From the NCBI GenBank assembly GCA_948567375.1, contig OX419761.1, forward strand, positions 56,546,501-56,610,500: 64,000 nt of DNA, in the 5' to 3' direction. This DNA comes from Lunularia cruciata (lineage: Eukaryota; Streptophyta; Marchantiopsida; Lunulariales; Lunulariaceae). Positions 35,851 through 48,204 of this stretch are shown in pieces. Position numbers and translations under genes: made by a program. The first letter of the stretch is position 1, and each line of letters starts with the position of its first letter. A model generated the notes under the pieces. The model saw nothing but the letters and a program-made list of their open reading frames with translations. It was not told the origin of the DNA and made no database searches.

Positions 35851-36560
35851 TCACCAATAGAAGTGAGGAGATTCTTGGGAGCTTGTGTGTTTTATCATGT
35901 GCGGATTCCGCACTTTGCCCACATAGTAGATCCTCTCTACAGTTTATTGCACAAAGATCAAAAGTTTAGATGGGGGGAGAGACACACAAAAGTGGTTCAG
36001 AAGCTGAAACAATTGTTGTCTTCTACACCTATACTACAATGTATCAACTATGAGGACAACAAACCTACAATACTCACGGTTGATACTAGTCCCATAGCTA
36101 TTGGTTGGATGGTAGATGATGATGAAGACAAGAATCACCATGCTGTACATTTTGGGGCAAAGGTGGTGAGTGAGCACCAAAGAGCCTAACCTTAGGTTAA
36201 ACAAGAGCTATGGAGAGTGGTTACAACAATGAAGTTGGGGAAGGACTAGTTGATTGGTGCACCAATTATAGTGGAGATAGATTGTTTGCCACTATTGGAT
36301 ATGACAACAAATTGTAATACCCCAGACATTGCAATGCTCAAGTAGATAACATACATAAAGTCCTTGAATCTTGAGTTCCAACACATAGTGGGCAAGGATA
36401 ATCCAATAGCAGATATGTTATCTCGGGCTGAGTATCGAGATAAGGAGTCAATGATTGACTATACCAAAGCTATTGGCACTACTTTCTTCTCAAGGGCTCA
36501 AGTGGGAGAGTATGAGCATCCCAAGTTCTTCATAGAGGAGCTCTATGAAGGATAATAGCT
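35851..36560 (+). pseudogene. Element C connection and RNase H
   Basis: VRRFLGACVFYHVRIPHFAH (35862-35920), then ILTVDTSPIAIGWMVDDDED (36070-36130), the first Asp of RNase H, and AVHFGAKVVSEHQRA. 36364-36480 reads FQHIVGKDNPIADMLSRAEY, the end of the domain. Stops at 36187 and near 36315-36345. Confidence 0.87.
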
Positions 36561-37887
36561 TGATATTGGGTGTTACCTTACCTCCTTGACCAAGCAACTA
36601 GAATGGAATGATGCTTGGTACAAACAATTGAAGCAAAAAGCATATAACTGTATTTTGGAAAGGGTTTATTTATGGACAAAAGCCAAACAAAGTGGTGAGC
36701 CTTCACAACGCGTTGTGTGCAAGGAGGAGACCAAGAAGCTACTGATCAGAGAGTTTCATGAGAGCTTGTGGGTTAGACATAGGGGTATTTATGCTACCTT
36801 TTCTAAATTGAAGGAGAGGTATTGGTGGTGCAATATGTATAAAGATGTAGTTTAGTTTGTGGAGATGTGTAAAATCTGCCAAACATACTCAGATATTCAA
36901 CATAGAGATGGATTGCATCCTACCTACCCACTTGCAATGCATTTCAATTGGGTTGTGGATCTGATTACTATGCCAAATGGGATATGGCAGATGCGGTATT
37001 TGGTTTTGGCATGCAAAGATTTGTCTAACCAGGTGACAGGACGAGCCTTGAGGACCAAAACCAGCAAGGGAGTTTGCAGATTTCTGTTGGAGGATGTGGT
37101 TTGTAGATACAAGTGTGTAGGAAAAATTACAGCGGATTGAGGAGAGCTAAATATCCAAGAAGCCAAGGCTTTCTTTGAGAGGTGTGGAATCAAACTGACT
37201 TTGACAACAACTTACAACTCGGAGGTAAATGCCAAGAGTGAGCAAGGCCATCCGCCTATTGTGAAAGCATGTCAAAGGAGAGTAAAAGAGTGGCCAAGAC
37301 TCTTACCACTTGCTCTCTAGGTAGATCGCACCACTCATAGTTCAATAACCGGTTACATGCCAATGGAGTTGATGCATGGGCAAAACCCATTATGCCAATT
37401 GAGGAGCAAATACCCACTTGGAGTGTCCTACCTTGGGAAGATCACATATTTTGGGAGGAGCTTCTAGTACTTAGGATTCATCAATTGGAGAAAAGGCTAG
37501 AGGATGTTGAGCTAGCAATTGAGAGGCTTAAGAAAGCACGACTTGGGGGTAAGGACAAATTTGACAAAAGCCACCGTTTGAGGCCAAGAGATATTCAAGA
37601 AGGAGATTGGGTGCTAGTCCATGATAGTAGTCTAGATAACCAACATAGTGCTATGAGGAAATTCTCAAACCTTTGCTTTGGACCTTATGTGGTTGTCAGT
37701 GTGTTGGAGAATGTTACTTACTCTCTATAAGAGTTAGATGGGAGCAAATTGAAGGTTCCAGTTGTAGGCAAGCATGTCAAGCTCTTCAAACAACAAGAAG
37801 GAAATTTGAACATGGAGAAAGTTAGCAAAGCATTTGATCTCTTTCAGTTCCAAGATGAAGATCTATTGCTAGAAGATAACGAGTCTA
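36561..37887 (+). pseudogene. Element C integrase
   Basis: Zinc-binding start FHESLWVRHRGIYATFSKLK, then CKICQTYSD (36750-36900). The core has VVDLITMPNGIWQMRY (first Asp, 36952), ITAD-stop-GELN (second Asp, 37128) and NAKSEQGHPPIV (Glu, near 37240). The C-terminal part RPRDIQEGDWVLVHDSS to GPYVVVSVLENVTYSL runs to 37727 and LFKQQEG to 37800. Four stops are present. The end is joined abruptly at about 37888 to a minus-strand A-family fragment. Confidence 0.9.
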
Positions 37888-38171
37888 AACCACTTATCAT
37901 TGAATGGATCCCATGCTCTTCAACCAAGTCAACTCTACTATCAACCACCTTTACTCTAGAAGCAAGAACCACATCATCTCTACTCTCACAATGTATGGGA
38001 GCCAACCAAAACACTAGAGTTGAGTCAACTTCTAATGTAATAGTGTCACTAGTTAAAAATAAAGGAAAGAGCATAATCAACTAAGCCATCTTCAACATTG
38101 TGCTAGACTTAATATGTGTAATAGCAAGTGGTTGACTAGTATCTATTCCATCATCTAGGAGCCATGGATGT
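37888..38171 (-). pseudogene. Second A-family copy, gag fragment (left of element G)
   Basis: On minus it matches element A around 26520-26830: TLEVDSTLVFWLAPIHCESRD and DSRVDLVEEHGIHSMISGL. It continues exactly where the fragment at 42073-43084 stops, so element G split one A-family gag. It is truncated at 37888 against element C. Confidence 0.85.
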
Positions 38172-38640
38172 TGTGGTACTCACATTTTATTTTATTTTTA
38201 GTTTTTGTTCTATTTTGAAGAAGTGTATAGACAAAGTTGTATTGAACCCAAATGGCATTGGAAGGAGAAGAATTGTGTCTTTGGTTTGTAACCCAAAGTA
38301 AAGTCACTTTGTGTTAGAAGCGGAGTACTTGGATCAGACCCGGCCAAAGAAATCCAAAGTAAGGGAACTTTGTCTTGAGGTGATAAACCCGATGCAAAGA
38401 TGGCATAACAACTTCCTTTTAGAGGGTCAATATAGAAAGGACATGCAAGAAAATGGTAGACAAGGTGCAAACTACTAACCTAGATAATGCCATGATGAAT
38501 TCATGTAGAAATGGTGAGTCTCAATGAAGAGGGACAAAGGAATGGCTGATCAACAAAGAACTATAAAATTGGGATTTCATTGAGGGGATTTTGAAATGTC
38601 ACACAAGTATCCTAAGCCATTGAGTAGTTGATCCAAAGGA

Positions 38641-41370
38641 GTGCCTGTAGCCAAGCTAGTTGAGCGTTTGATGTTTAACAATTCTGAAGGAGTTAGGATC
38701 TCAAGACCAGGAGACGGTAGAATTATCTTGAAGATATCATGCATTAGAGATCACATAATGCCAAAGAATGATGAGAAGAAGAGGCCTTCATTTACAATGA
38801 GAAGTCCGGTTATCCAAAGGTTAGATATGATAGCCAGGATCAAAGCACTGAATAAACTTTGGATCACTTTTCTGGCATGGAACTAGAACTTGAGTTTTCC
38901 AAGGTTCATGGTAGAAGTAACTTCAAGTGATTGTGAGGAGGGACCTGAGAATGAAGGGAAGAAAGGCAAAGTGATGGACAAAGTCGGATTGGAGATTGAT
39001 ATTGGGAAGAGAGGCCGGTGAGGAAATTGGGGCAACATTTCTCAAGAAAGGAGAGTCTACGAAGGAGACAGATGAAATTTGAAATTCCTTGACGGTGCTA
39101 TGCACAAAGAATGAGTACAAAGTGGATACCTACCGGGACTCGGTCAGGCAAAGCATCATTGGGGCAATGATGGCACTCTTCAAGCCCAATTGCATGATGT
39201 ATGTAATGAAGCATCAAGTAGTCTTCTTCTACCAGATGTTTTCAAGAGCACCAATGAATTGGGCAAAGTGCTTTCACCAAAAAACATGATAGATGGTGTG
39301 ATGTTGGAGAGATTGAGATGCTCCTCACTATTTGGTGCTTTTTGCTGCCCATTTCTACTTCAGATTGAATCTGAAGAAGACTGAGTGAAGAAAGATGGTA
39401 TTGCATTTTCATCCGGACTTACAAATGACTACAAATGATGAGGAACAATAGTATATCCGACACATCCAAAGTAGTGATGAACACTATGTGAGAACAAGGC
39501 AATATATGAGAGTAGCAATGAACATCCCAAAGATGAGGAAGCAACGTCATCTTGAGGAGAGTTTGATGCTAGTTTAGCCAAAGAAGATGAGGAAGGTGAA
39601 GATGAGGAAGGTGAACCTGAGGCAAGAGGTTGTAGTGATCAATGAGTCGTTGGGAGCAGAAGAATCGGAAGGCAAAGCTGAGTATAAGACAAAAGACTTG
39701 GGAGAAGAAGAAGAATCGGAGTTGACGCTGCAAAGTGAAGAGTTGAGCAATGGAAGTGAAGGGGAGGTAGAAGTTAAGCAACAAGGAGAAGATGATGCTC
39801 ACAAGGAAGAGTAGGAGAGTTTCATGCAGCAATTGATTGTATGGAGGGAGGTGGAAACCTATGTCAATAATTGACAAGCACGGAGATAGAAGAAACTTTG
39901 GAAGCTGATCCAAAGTTGAAAGCTCAGAGGAGTAAACAAGGGAGAAGGAGTGTTACTACTACGGTGGCAGAAGCAAGTAATGTAAGCCCGGTAGTGGAGG
40001 AGGAGGAAAGCTTAGATGAAGTGCCCTTGAGAGTTAGAAGATTAAGACTTTGAAGTAGAGCTCCAGTAGAAGAAGTGAGGAGAGAAGAACCTAAGCAATC
40101 TAAGAGCTTACAAGTCTTTGATGGGATAGAGTATTTGTTGTAGATAGTTTGTCCCTTGCTGTTGCAATTGCAGAAGAAGAGAGAAGAGTTGAAGAGAGAT
40201 AGAGGGATCACTCAAGAGTGAAAGATGAATTGGCAGTAGTGCAATATATGAGTGATGAAAATTTGGAGTTGAGGAGAAAGTTAATTTGTGGAGAGCATGA
40301 ATTAGTAGAACTTAGGACTGATGTATAGATGAGGAGGAAGGAGATTGAGAGCTTGATGAAAGACTTTGTGAAGAGAGGCAAAGCCATGACAAAGCAAGAA
40401 GAAGATCAAAAGGAGCAGCTGGTGGAGACTAAGGCCTTGAGGCCAGAAGTGCATGATACATGAGTGGAAGTCATCCATTTGAAGGCTATGGCTGCTGTTA
40501 TGGGACAAGAGTTGGAGAGTTGGAGAAGGCAAGTGCGGCAAAGAAAGATCAGGCTTGGCAAAGGGAGTTAGCTATGTGAGATCAAGAAGAGGAGCAATTG
40601 TGTGGGGTTGGTCAGAGGAATGGAAGATCAATTCAGACAGAGTGTGAAGAAGAAGGAAGCGTTGAAGGTTGAGTTGGAAGATGAGGTGAAGATGTATCAT
40701 GAGGAATTATTACCAAAGAGAGAGAATTTGCAGATGTCAAGGCGAGAGACAATCAAAGAGGTAGTAGCGAGAGTAAAGGCAATGCTAGGTATGATGTTTG
40801 AGGTTTAGTTGGAGGAAGCAAGATTGCACAAATTGAAATTGTTAGTGCAAGAAACGAGGAGGAAGAAAGCAAAAGACAATGAATTGAATAAGTTTTTGAT
40901 TCACTTGAGAGATTGAGTAGATAGGAAGATATTAGAGGTAGGAGACAATGAGTGTCTCAGATTGGATTTAGTACATTTGGAATTTGAGAGACTTTGTAGT
41001 AAGATGAAGTTAGAGACAAAGTCTTAAGTAGCAAATGTTGGAGTGCAAGTGTCTTCAGATCAATTGTCTGACATATTGGAGAAGTGAATAATAATGACAT
41101 AGATTACTCATGGTCATAATTGCAGATTGTAGTAGGGGAGTGATAGAAATAGTGGAGGCTATAGTAGAATTAGACAAAACCAAAGAAGGAGAAGTGATAG
41201 GAGGATCATTGGGTTTGGAAGCCAAAGTAGAAGTAGACATTGGATCAGATTAGGACCAGTTTTGAAATAGGAGGAGGTAGATATGAAGGAGTGCATTGTC
41301 ATTTTGGATCTACAGGTTGGTAAAGTTGTTAGGAAGCAATTTAAGAGGTTAGTTAATTGTTAAGTGCTTA
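38641..41370 (+). pseudogene. Element G decayed coding region, acidic and coiled-coil
   Basis: Product not recognised. 38641-38880 encodes a basic segment (GVRISRPGDGRIILKISC, VIQRLDMIARIKAL). 39089-39380 encodes MMALFKPNCMMYVMKHQVVF and LERLRCSSLFGAFCCPFLLQ. 39587-39814 is very acidic (GEEEESELTLQSEELSNGSE). 40150-40910 reads in broken frames as Glu/Lys/Arg-rich helix, likely coiled coil. Many TAG/TGA codons interrupt it. The layout of globular start, acidic linker and coiled coil is not a standard gag. Confidence 0.5.
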
Positions 41371-41427
41371 GCTTATTTTAAGGAGGGATTTGTAGTGTTA
41401 TGTTGTTCAATGTTCACATTCTTGTTC

Positions 41428-41463
41428 AACACTTTGCTTTATCTATTGATAAAGCAAAGTGTT
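41428..41463. other. Perfect 16-bp inverted repeat (hairpin)
   Basis: AACACTTTGCTTTATC, loop TATT, then its exact reverse complement. It lies about 35 bases inside the presumed 3' LTR of element G. Confidence 0.9.
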
Positions 41464-42072
41464 TAGTTTAGTACTCGTCGCTTGAGCTTAATTCCGAGTA
41501 TCAATTTTGTGTTTGTGTTTGTGAGTGTTGGGAGAAATTTGAAGTGCAAGTCAATGTGTTTGTTTGATGTTGGATTCCATAGCCTTGATCTTCATTATGT
41601 GTGTTTGATCTTGAGTGAAGTGCAATTGAAGCAATGCCTTGATAGATTTGATAGGAATGGTAGTGTTGGTAGTATTTTGCATTTATGAGTGTAGTATTGA
41701 GTTGATGAAGCAATTTTTGATTGAGGAAGTTGTGCCTTCAATGGAGAGGTGGAACACAATTTTAAGGTGATGTTGTTTTACTATGAAGTAGTTGTTCATG
41801 GGAGGGATTGAATCATCACAATCAAGATTTGTTTGGACACAATTTGATGGAGTTGTGATTATGGAGTGTTAAGTTGTGACAAGACTGCAACCTAGTGCTT
41901 GTTGCTCTCTTCTGGTGTAGTTTCTACCTGAGAGATTAAAGACACAACCAAGAAGAATTTTTTGTTACTATTCGACTTTATATTTGACCTATTTTGAATC
42001 ATATCTATGCGGGGACAAACTTTACTTACCTAATTACCACAAAAGTGATATTTGCCTGGTTGTCATAGATGT

Positions 42073-43084
42073 TTTTTGTAGTGCCTCAGAGGTGTGAAAG
42101 ATTAGGGAAGTCTGACTTGTCTATTAGCCTCTCTACTTTGTGGTCCAACTCCATTGATGTTCCTCTAGGCTCTAAAGCACATATTGCACTCCTAATCATT
42201 ATAATAGATGCATCTACCTATGTTGCTTTACATATAAAGTCCAAGATATCTCTATCACCAACATAAGAGGTCAAAGTCTCAACACAAGAATCTAATCTAC
42301 TTTGAGGAATGGCCATGCTAGCAAATCTATGCTCCAATTGCTCAATCCGAGTAGCCATGGTTGTATCAAAAGCAAGGGCAAGTATTGGGCTCTTATTAGG
42401 TGTAGGTCCTCTATCACCACCTCTACCACCTCATCTTCCATAACTTGGAGCTCCTCTTCCACTACCATAGTAGTCCCTACTATTCCATATCTCATGGTGA
42501 AGGTCAAAGTATTGGTCATTGGTAGGACCAAATCTATGGCAATGGTCACATTGTCTTTGTGCTAGTTGTGATGCACCAAAGGTATCATATCCATTGCCTT
42601 GAGAGTGCACTCTCTCTTGTGGTAAGGTCAACAACAAGTCTAACAAGCAACACCACCACTCATTGGCTATTGTTAATCCAAAAATGAAGGTAAGAGTCTA
42701 GTTGCTCTAGGCTCTCCACTTGCTCCATAAGATTTGGACTATCCACTCTACACTCAAAAGCAATATAATGTGGTGCAATTTATGGCACTCTAGAAGAAGT
42801 AACAACTATGGATGAAGTCTCCTTACCAAATCCAAATATCACCACTCTTTCTTCCACCATGTTGAACTCAATGCACTTAGCCAAACTAAAGACTATTGTC
42901 AAAGTAGGTGAGGTAGCCTATAACAATGTAATATCATGTACTCGATATCACAACTCCTTGTCCAAAATCCCATACCAAAACTAGATTGCTTGGATCTTAA
43001 TAACTCCTTGAGTGAAATTGATCAGCAATCTCATGCAAATGTATGCCTCACATAGGCTCTCTCTAACCTTCATTGGAACTCATG
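42073..43084 (-). pseudogene. Second A-family copy, gag with zinc knuckle (right of element G)
   Basis: On minus: a capsid-like part (43080-42700), then QCDHCHRFGPTNDQYFDLH (42560-42500), the counterpart of element A's second knuckle with His changed to Pro and Cys to Tyr. GSGRGAPSYGR and SYVGDRDILDFIC follow. It ends at the element G border and resumes at 38171. The N-terminal side is cut at 43084 by a D-family LTR. Confidence 0.82.
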
Positions 43085-43690
43085 TGTAGCAATATGAGTT
43101 TAACAATGAAGTTAGTAGGGCTAAAGAAGTAGCAAATAAGACAAATTAGCCTAGAATATTCTAGAAGTATCTAGGAAGCTTCTTGAGAAGCTTCCCGGCT
43201 AGCTTAGCTTGCACCCCAAGTAGGTAGTTTCTAGAAGGAAGCTTCTAGAAGCTTCTAACTAGCTTAGCTTGCATACCAAGTAAGCAACTTCTAGAGAGAA
43301 GCTTCCCAATTAACTTGGCTTGCACTCCATGAAAGCGGCTCAAGAAAGCTTCTTGAGAAGCTTCTCAAGAGCCTTGTATGATCCTTATAAATACAAGAGC
43401 CAAAGCTCATGGTAGGCATTCGGAGTTTTCCCTCATTTAAGTGTCTCAATGTGAGCTTCCATTTTCCTATTTCTCTCCTTGGTCTTGGTCTTTTATATTG
43501 ATATCAGAGCAGGAATGGGATGGATGGAATTTATGGACCACCAATTCCACCTCCACCAAACCATTAGGATTTTTGTGTCCAAGTACTACTTAAGCATCGT
43601 CTCACACAATTCATCACCTCACGCTTTTGTTAAGATTTTTGCATATGATCACCACATATGAGGAACCATTGGCGCATCTAGTTGTAACTT
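43085..43690 (+). mobile_element. Element D-family fragment: LTR, primer site and leader
   Basis: LTR 43085-43497 starts TGTAGCAATATG, has a perfect HSE array at 43238-43255 and TATAAATA at 43386-43393. A primer site TGATATCAGAGC follows at 43499-43510, then about 180 bases matching the leader of element D near 24360-24580. It is cut at about 43690 against element F. Confidence 0.88.
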
Positions 43691-44040
43691 ATGGAAACTT
43701 ATCTAAGTATGGATGAAATATATCATTCATCAAACTCATGAAAGTTGTTGGTGCATTGGTGAGACCAAATGGCATCAAATAGTACTCAAATGACCATACC
43801 TTGTTTGAAAGGTAGTTTTGTATATATCTTCTTCCACAATCTTGATTTGGTTATAACATTGCCATATATCAAGTTTGGTGAAATGTTTTGCCTCCATTGA
43901 GGTGATCAAGTAGGTCATCCATTTGAGATAATGGATATTTGTTCTTCATTTTTTGTTAATTTAGGCCTTGGTAGTCAATGCACATTCCTATCATATCATC
44001 CTTCTTCTTCACAAACAAGACAAGAGCCCCATATGGTGAT
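43690..44040 (-). pseudogene. Element F reverse transcriptase fragment
   Basis: On minus it begins SPYGALVLFVKKKDDMIGMCI, then DYQGLN, followed in shifted frames by RT core segments. It is separated from its upstream part by the solo B LTR. Truncated at 43690 before the catalytic motif. Confidence 0.85.
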
Positions 44041-44650
44041 TGTAGTACTTTGAGGACAAGAGAAATCTCCAAGAGAGATATAAGAAAGAAAACATCAATT
44101 TCACACTCAATACTCCAAAAGGAGTGCCTTCTCTTCATTATATAGCAAAGAGAATCCACTCAAAGGAAGCTCCACCTTGGATCAGATACATAGATTGGTT
44201 ACTTGTCAACAAGCTCTATCCTTGGATTAGTTGTTTGGGTGTGAGACATGTCAATCCTTGTCCTATCTAGTTGGTCAAACGGTTTGACCAAAGGGAATCT
44301 TTAAGGAATCTTCCTATAAGGAGCTCAAAATTGCATGGGTGAGGTACTTTTGGAAAGCTCTTGATGAGATGAATCATAAGGAGAGGAAGGCAAGCCTTAT
44401 TTTGGTTGAGGGAGAAAAATTTTCCATTTTCAAGGCCTAATTCATCCATTTAGGCCTTCAAAATTGGCTCTAAAGTTTTTAGGCTATTTTTGAGAGTACT
44501 TTTACTAATACGGCTTCTGCCTTATTAGTAGAAGTACTATTTTGGTGACACCTCTATTTGATCTTCCTAGCCCATTGTACAGAACATTCTTCTAAATGTT
44601 ACCAAACCAATTTTCACCTCCATATTATATGTCTAACTACTTGTATTACA
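44041..44650 (-). mobile_element. Solo LTR of family B, copy 4, inside element F RT
   Basis: 610 bp, TGTAGTACTTTG to TTGTATTACA on plus. Flanks are GTGAT (44036-44040) and ATGAT (44651-44655), a 5-bp duplication with one change. Shorter than other copies because of internal deletions. On minus the RT reads through the empty site (NVSPYG). Confidence 0.92.
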
Positions 44651-44655
44651 ATGAT

Positions 44656-45801
44656 ACATTGGGTTGGATAAGCCCTGTCTATAACACATCCTTGATTTGA
44701 ACCTTTCATTCCTCCAACTCATGAGGTGATAGTTGATATGGGGCCTTACATGGAGGTGTCTTCTCAAGAAGTATCTTGAGTTTATGATCTACTTTCCTTT
44801 TTGATGATAATTCAAAGGGTAAATCATTACAAAGACATCTTGAAACTCATGAACCACATTTTTCAAATTCTCAAGAATTTTTCTATCAAGTTATGCACTC
44901 TGTACTTCTCTTATTAGACCATGAAATATCTATTTTTCTTACCAATAGTTATTATTTCTATGATATGAGAGACAATTCATGCCTTTGGGATCTTTCTCTA
45001 TCTCTAATTATCTTCCATAGGCTAGTTCACACTATTTTCCTTTTCCAATCTATCAAGAGGTTGTAGTGCTTCATCCATGGCATGCCTAAGATCACATTGT
45101 AAAAAGTTAACCGTATCACTTGCCACTTAATTTCTTCTTGATACTCTATTATATGGTTAATTTTTTATAATTGTCTCTATTGACCATTAGGTAGCTCTAC
45201 TTCTTTAGTTCCATCCCTAACCTTATTGCAACAAAGCAAGACAAGAAATTCTTTGTTATTCTAAAGACTATTGATACTCCATTTTATTGCCTTCTAGGAC
45301 TCTATTTACAACAATCAGTTGTACATTTGTCTTCTTCAACCTTTGTGCACTTGTCCTCTTCATCTCCTTGCTTTACTCCTCTCCATTGGACCCTTGATAA
45401 GGCCATGAGGTATATTTACTAACAATCTCTATTTTCCAATGTGTTTTTAACATACTCTTCTTTGATTTGTCTCTCCAAGTTGTTAAAAGGTCATCTAATT
45501 ATGGAGACCAAAGGCCCTTAGGTAGACAAACATAAAAATTGATAGCTATATGCCCAAATCAACTACAATTTTAACAATGTTGTTGTTTTTCTTGAGTTCA
45601 TTCTCCTCATGGGACTCCCTCTCTCCTTTCTTTGACCCATCCTTGTTCTCCTTCGAGCAATTATGCTCATAGATCTTGAAAACAAATGTAACCCAATTCC
45701 ATAGGAATTGATCCACCAAAGTGTATTGTTTCAACCAAATAGTGTTGTGTCAAGAGCAAGCACTCTTTCATCTACTCCAAGCACTCTTGTTATTCTCTAA
45801 G
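44656..45801 (-). pseudogene. Element F RT start, protease and gag-end region
   Basis: On minus the part next to the LTR continues the RT N-terminus (QGL.QPN before SPYG). Beyond it, protease and gag tail are too broken to assign residue by residue. 45546-45734 encodes a Lys/Glu-rich stretch (KENKDGSKKGERESHEENEL). Confidence 0.6.
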
Positions 45802-45806
45802 CACAT

Positions 45807-46546
45807 TGTATACCAATAGCTAGACATATGATCTAGAGGTGAAATTTGGTTTGGTAACATCTATAAAAATATTAAACATCTATAAAAATGTTATACATGA
45901 TGGACTAATTAGATTAGATAGAGATATCACCAAAAGAGTACTTCTACTAATAAGGTAGAAACCAAATTTTTTTGTTGAAAACCTTAGAACCAATAGCTAG
46001 ATATATGATAAATGTGAAATTTGGTTTGGTAACATTTGGAAGAATATTACACATGATGGATTTAATAGATCAAAAAGAGGTATCACCAAAAAGGTTCTTC
46101 TACTAATAGAGCAAAAACTGAAATATGCCTGAAATCTTAGGCCTAAACATATGAATTAGGCCCAAAAATGTGCAAATTCCTTCCCAAGGTAGAAAAGGCT
46201 GGCCTTCCCTCCACCTATTTGTCTTATCAAGAGCTTTCCAATGGTAACTCATCCATGCAATTTTGAGATTCCTACAAGAAGGTTCCTTAAAGATTCTCTC
46301 TGTTCAACATTGGTTTGACCAACTAGATAGGACCAGATCAAACATGTCAGCCATGCATGCAACTAATCTGAGGGTGGAGATCAATGACATGTCACCAATC
46401 CATATATCTGATCCAAGGGTTACGCTTCCATTGAGTGTCTCTACTTTGCTATATAACAAAGCCAAGGTGCTCCTTTGGGCATCAGAGTTTGAGTGTGAAT
46501 TTGTGCTTTCTCTTCTATGTTTCCCTACTATCCTTGGAACATTACA
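45807..46546 (+). mobile_element. Solo LTR of family B, copy 5, inside element F gag
   Basis: 740 bp, TGTATACCAATAGC to ACATTACA. Flanks are CACAT (45802-45806) and CAGAT (46547-46551), one mismatch. TATA box GCTATATAACAAAG at about 46448. Opposite in orientation to its host element F. Confidence 0.88.
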
Positions 46547-46551
46547 CAGAT

Positions 46552-47520
46552 GCAATGGCTTCAAAAATAGTTTGAGGATTTTGTACCATTACCTCTTGAT
46601 GAATTTGCTTTTTTAACCTCCATTTGAAATGTTCAAGAGCTTTTTTAGACTCATGTTTGTTATTGCAACATATAGGTCAAGAAATGCCTCCAAGTAATTT
46701 TTTATGCTATTCTTTTGCTTTAATCTTGATAGTTGGGTTTGACCCATTTGCATAAAATCTAAAGAGTAGAAATTCTTCAATAGCCTTTGTTGCATCACTA
46801 TCCAAGTGATCTCTCTTCCTTTAGCCAACAATGATCGTTCCCAAGTATTGTACCATGTGAGTGCTTTATCAATCAAGTACACACATGCAAATATGCTTAC
46901 AAAAGGATTAGTGATCTTTGTTGTGAATAATCAAAAGTATCAATTCATTCTTGAGATCTAGTTTTCCACTACTCCCATGGAACGTTGTCCATTGTAAGGC
47001 TTGATGTTGCATATCTTCTTCATTTGCAATAACAATGTGATTTCATTGTTGATCGGAGCTGGTGTCATTTTCATGCGTGACTCTATAGGTTCTTTGGCCA
47101 TTATTATTGGGTTTAGGATGATTCATCTTCTTGATTTACATGATCATTCTTGAAGGCATGTACTTGACTTTGTAATGCCTCCATTATCATCTTGATCTCC
47201 CAGAACTTGTTCAACATCCCTTGGATTCCTTGCATAAGATCTTGCACCTATAGCTCCATGACTTGTACACACAATATATGCTCACTCAATACTTCCTACT
47301 TCAAAAGAGAGTTAATATGATCACTTGAGAAGAGGCAACAACAATTAGGGTTACCATTATGACCTTAGAGTCTATCACTTGTTGATAATATTTTTCACCA
47401 AGATTACATAATATGAAATCCCTAAGCATCACTTTTGATCTAACTAAATAATGGATTTCTACTTGAGTGTTGGAAGGGAGAGAATTTAATTCATTTAGAT
47501 CCATTATATCATAATAGAAT
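46552..47520 (-). pseudogene. Element F gag
   Basis: On minus 46613-46882 reads MYLIDKALTWYNTWERSLLA, KGREITWIVMQQRLLKNFYS and YLEAFLDLYVAITNMS, a typical Ty3/gypsy capsid segment (W..W and F...F spacing). 47301-47504 has DLNELNSLPSNTQVE near the start. The frame is broken by stops between the parts. Confidence 0.82.
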
Positions 47521-47867
47521 ATAAATCATCAAATCCCACTCTATATTGTATATCACAATAGGTAGAATTATAGGGGTTGGCAAATTCATTACAATGTCCA
47601 TGAACTCTGCTCCAAAATGGTAAACAAGATATACTCTTACTTGCTTGTGCTAGATGTACATACTCTTAATTTGGAACAAATTCAAGAAAAGAAAGTGAGG
47701 TGTAAGAAATTTTCCTCTAGGAGCATCCATCCTATCCTCTCTCCCAAACATCTAATCTATTGATTGCACTACTTTTTCTCCCTTCAAAATTACTTAGTCT
47801 CAATAGACCATGTTCCTCCAAGAAGGGTGATCCACTCACTCAGATTAAACATTTACTATGATACTAT

Positions 47868-48204
47868 TGTAATATTCTAAGGATAGGAGAAACCCCAAGA
47901 GAAATACAAGAGTAGAAACACAAGGTTTAATTCATCAATACTTTGATGCCTAAAATGAGTACCTTATCTTTCTTATAGAGCAAAAAAGATCCTCTCAAAG
48001 GGAGCTACACCCTTAGATTAGCCGTATTGGTGACATGTCAAAAAATAATTTATTTGGCTGATCAAACAAGTTTGACCAAATACAATCTTATATAGGAAGC
48101 TCAAAATAGAACTAATCTACTTAGACCATTGTGTATAACATCCCTAACAATATTACTAAGCCAATTTCCATGTCTAGATAGTTTGTCTAGCTAATGGTAA
48201 TACA
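47868..48204 (-). repeat. Element F 5' LTR (family B type, shortened)
   Basis: 337 bp, TGTAATATTCTAAGG to GGTAATACA on plus, homologous to the solo B LTRs but with large deletions. Just inside it, minus strand 47866-47855 reads close to TGGTATCAGAGC, a decayed initiator tRNA-Met primer site. This ties family B to element F. Confidence 0.8.

Larger units (their letters stand above)
38172..42067 (+). mobile_element. Element G: 3.9 kb insertion with 5-bp TSD and no recognisable pol
   Basis: Starts TGTGGTACTC and ends TTGTCATA (CA probably decayed to TA). Flanking GATGT occurs at 38167-38171 and 42068-42072, and the A-family gag is continuous across it. AAGGAGGGATT before TGTAGTGTTATG at 41392 looks like a polypurine tract and 3' LTR start. 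The 5' LTR is not clearly matched, so LTR identity is weak. No RT, integrase or protease is seen; it may be a non-autonomous LTR derivative. Confidence 0.7.
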
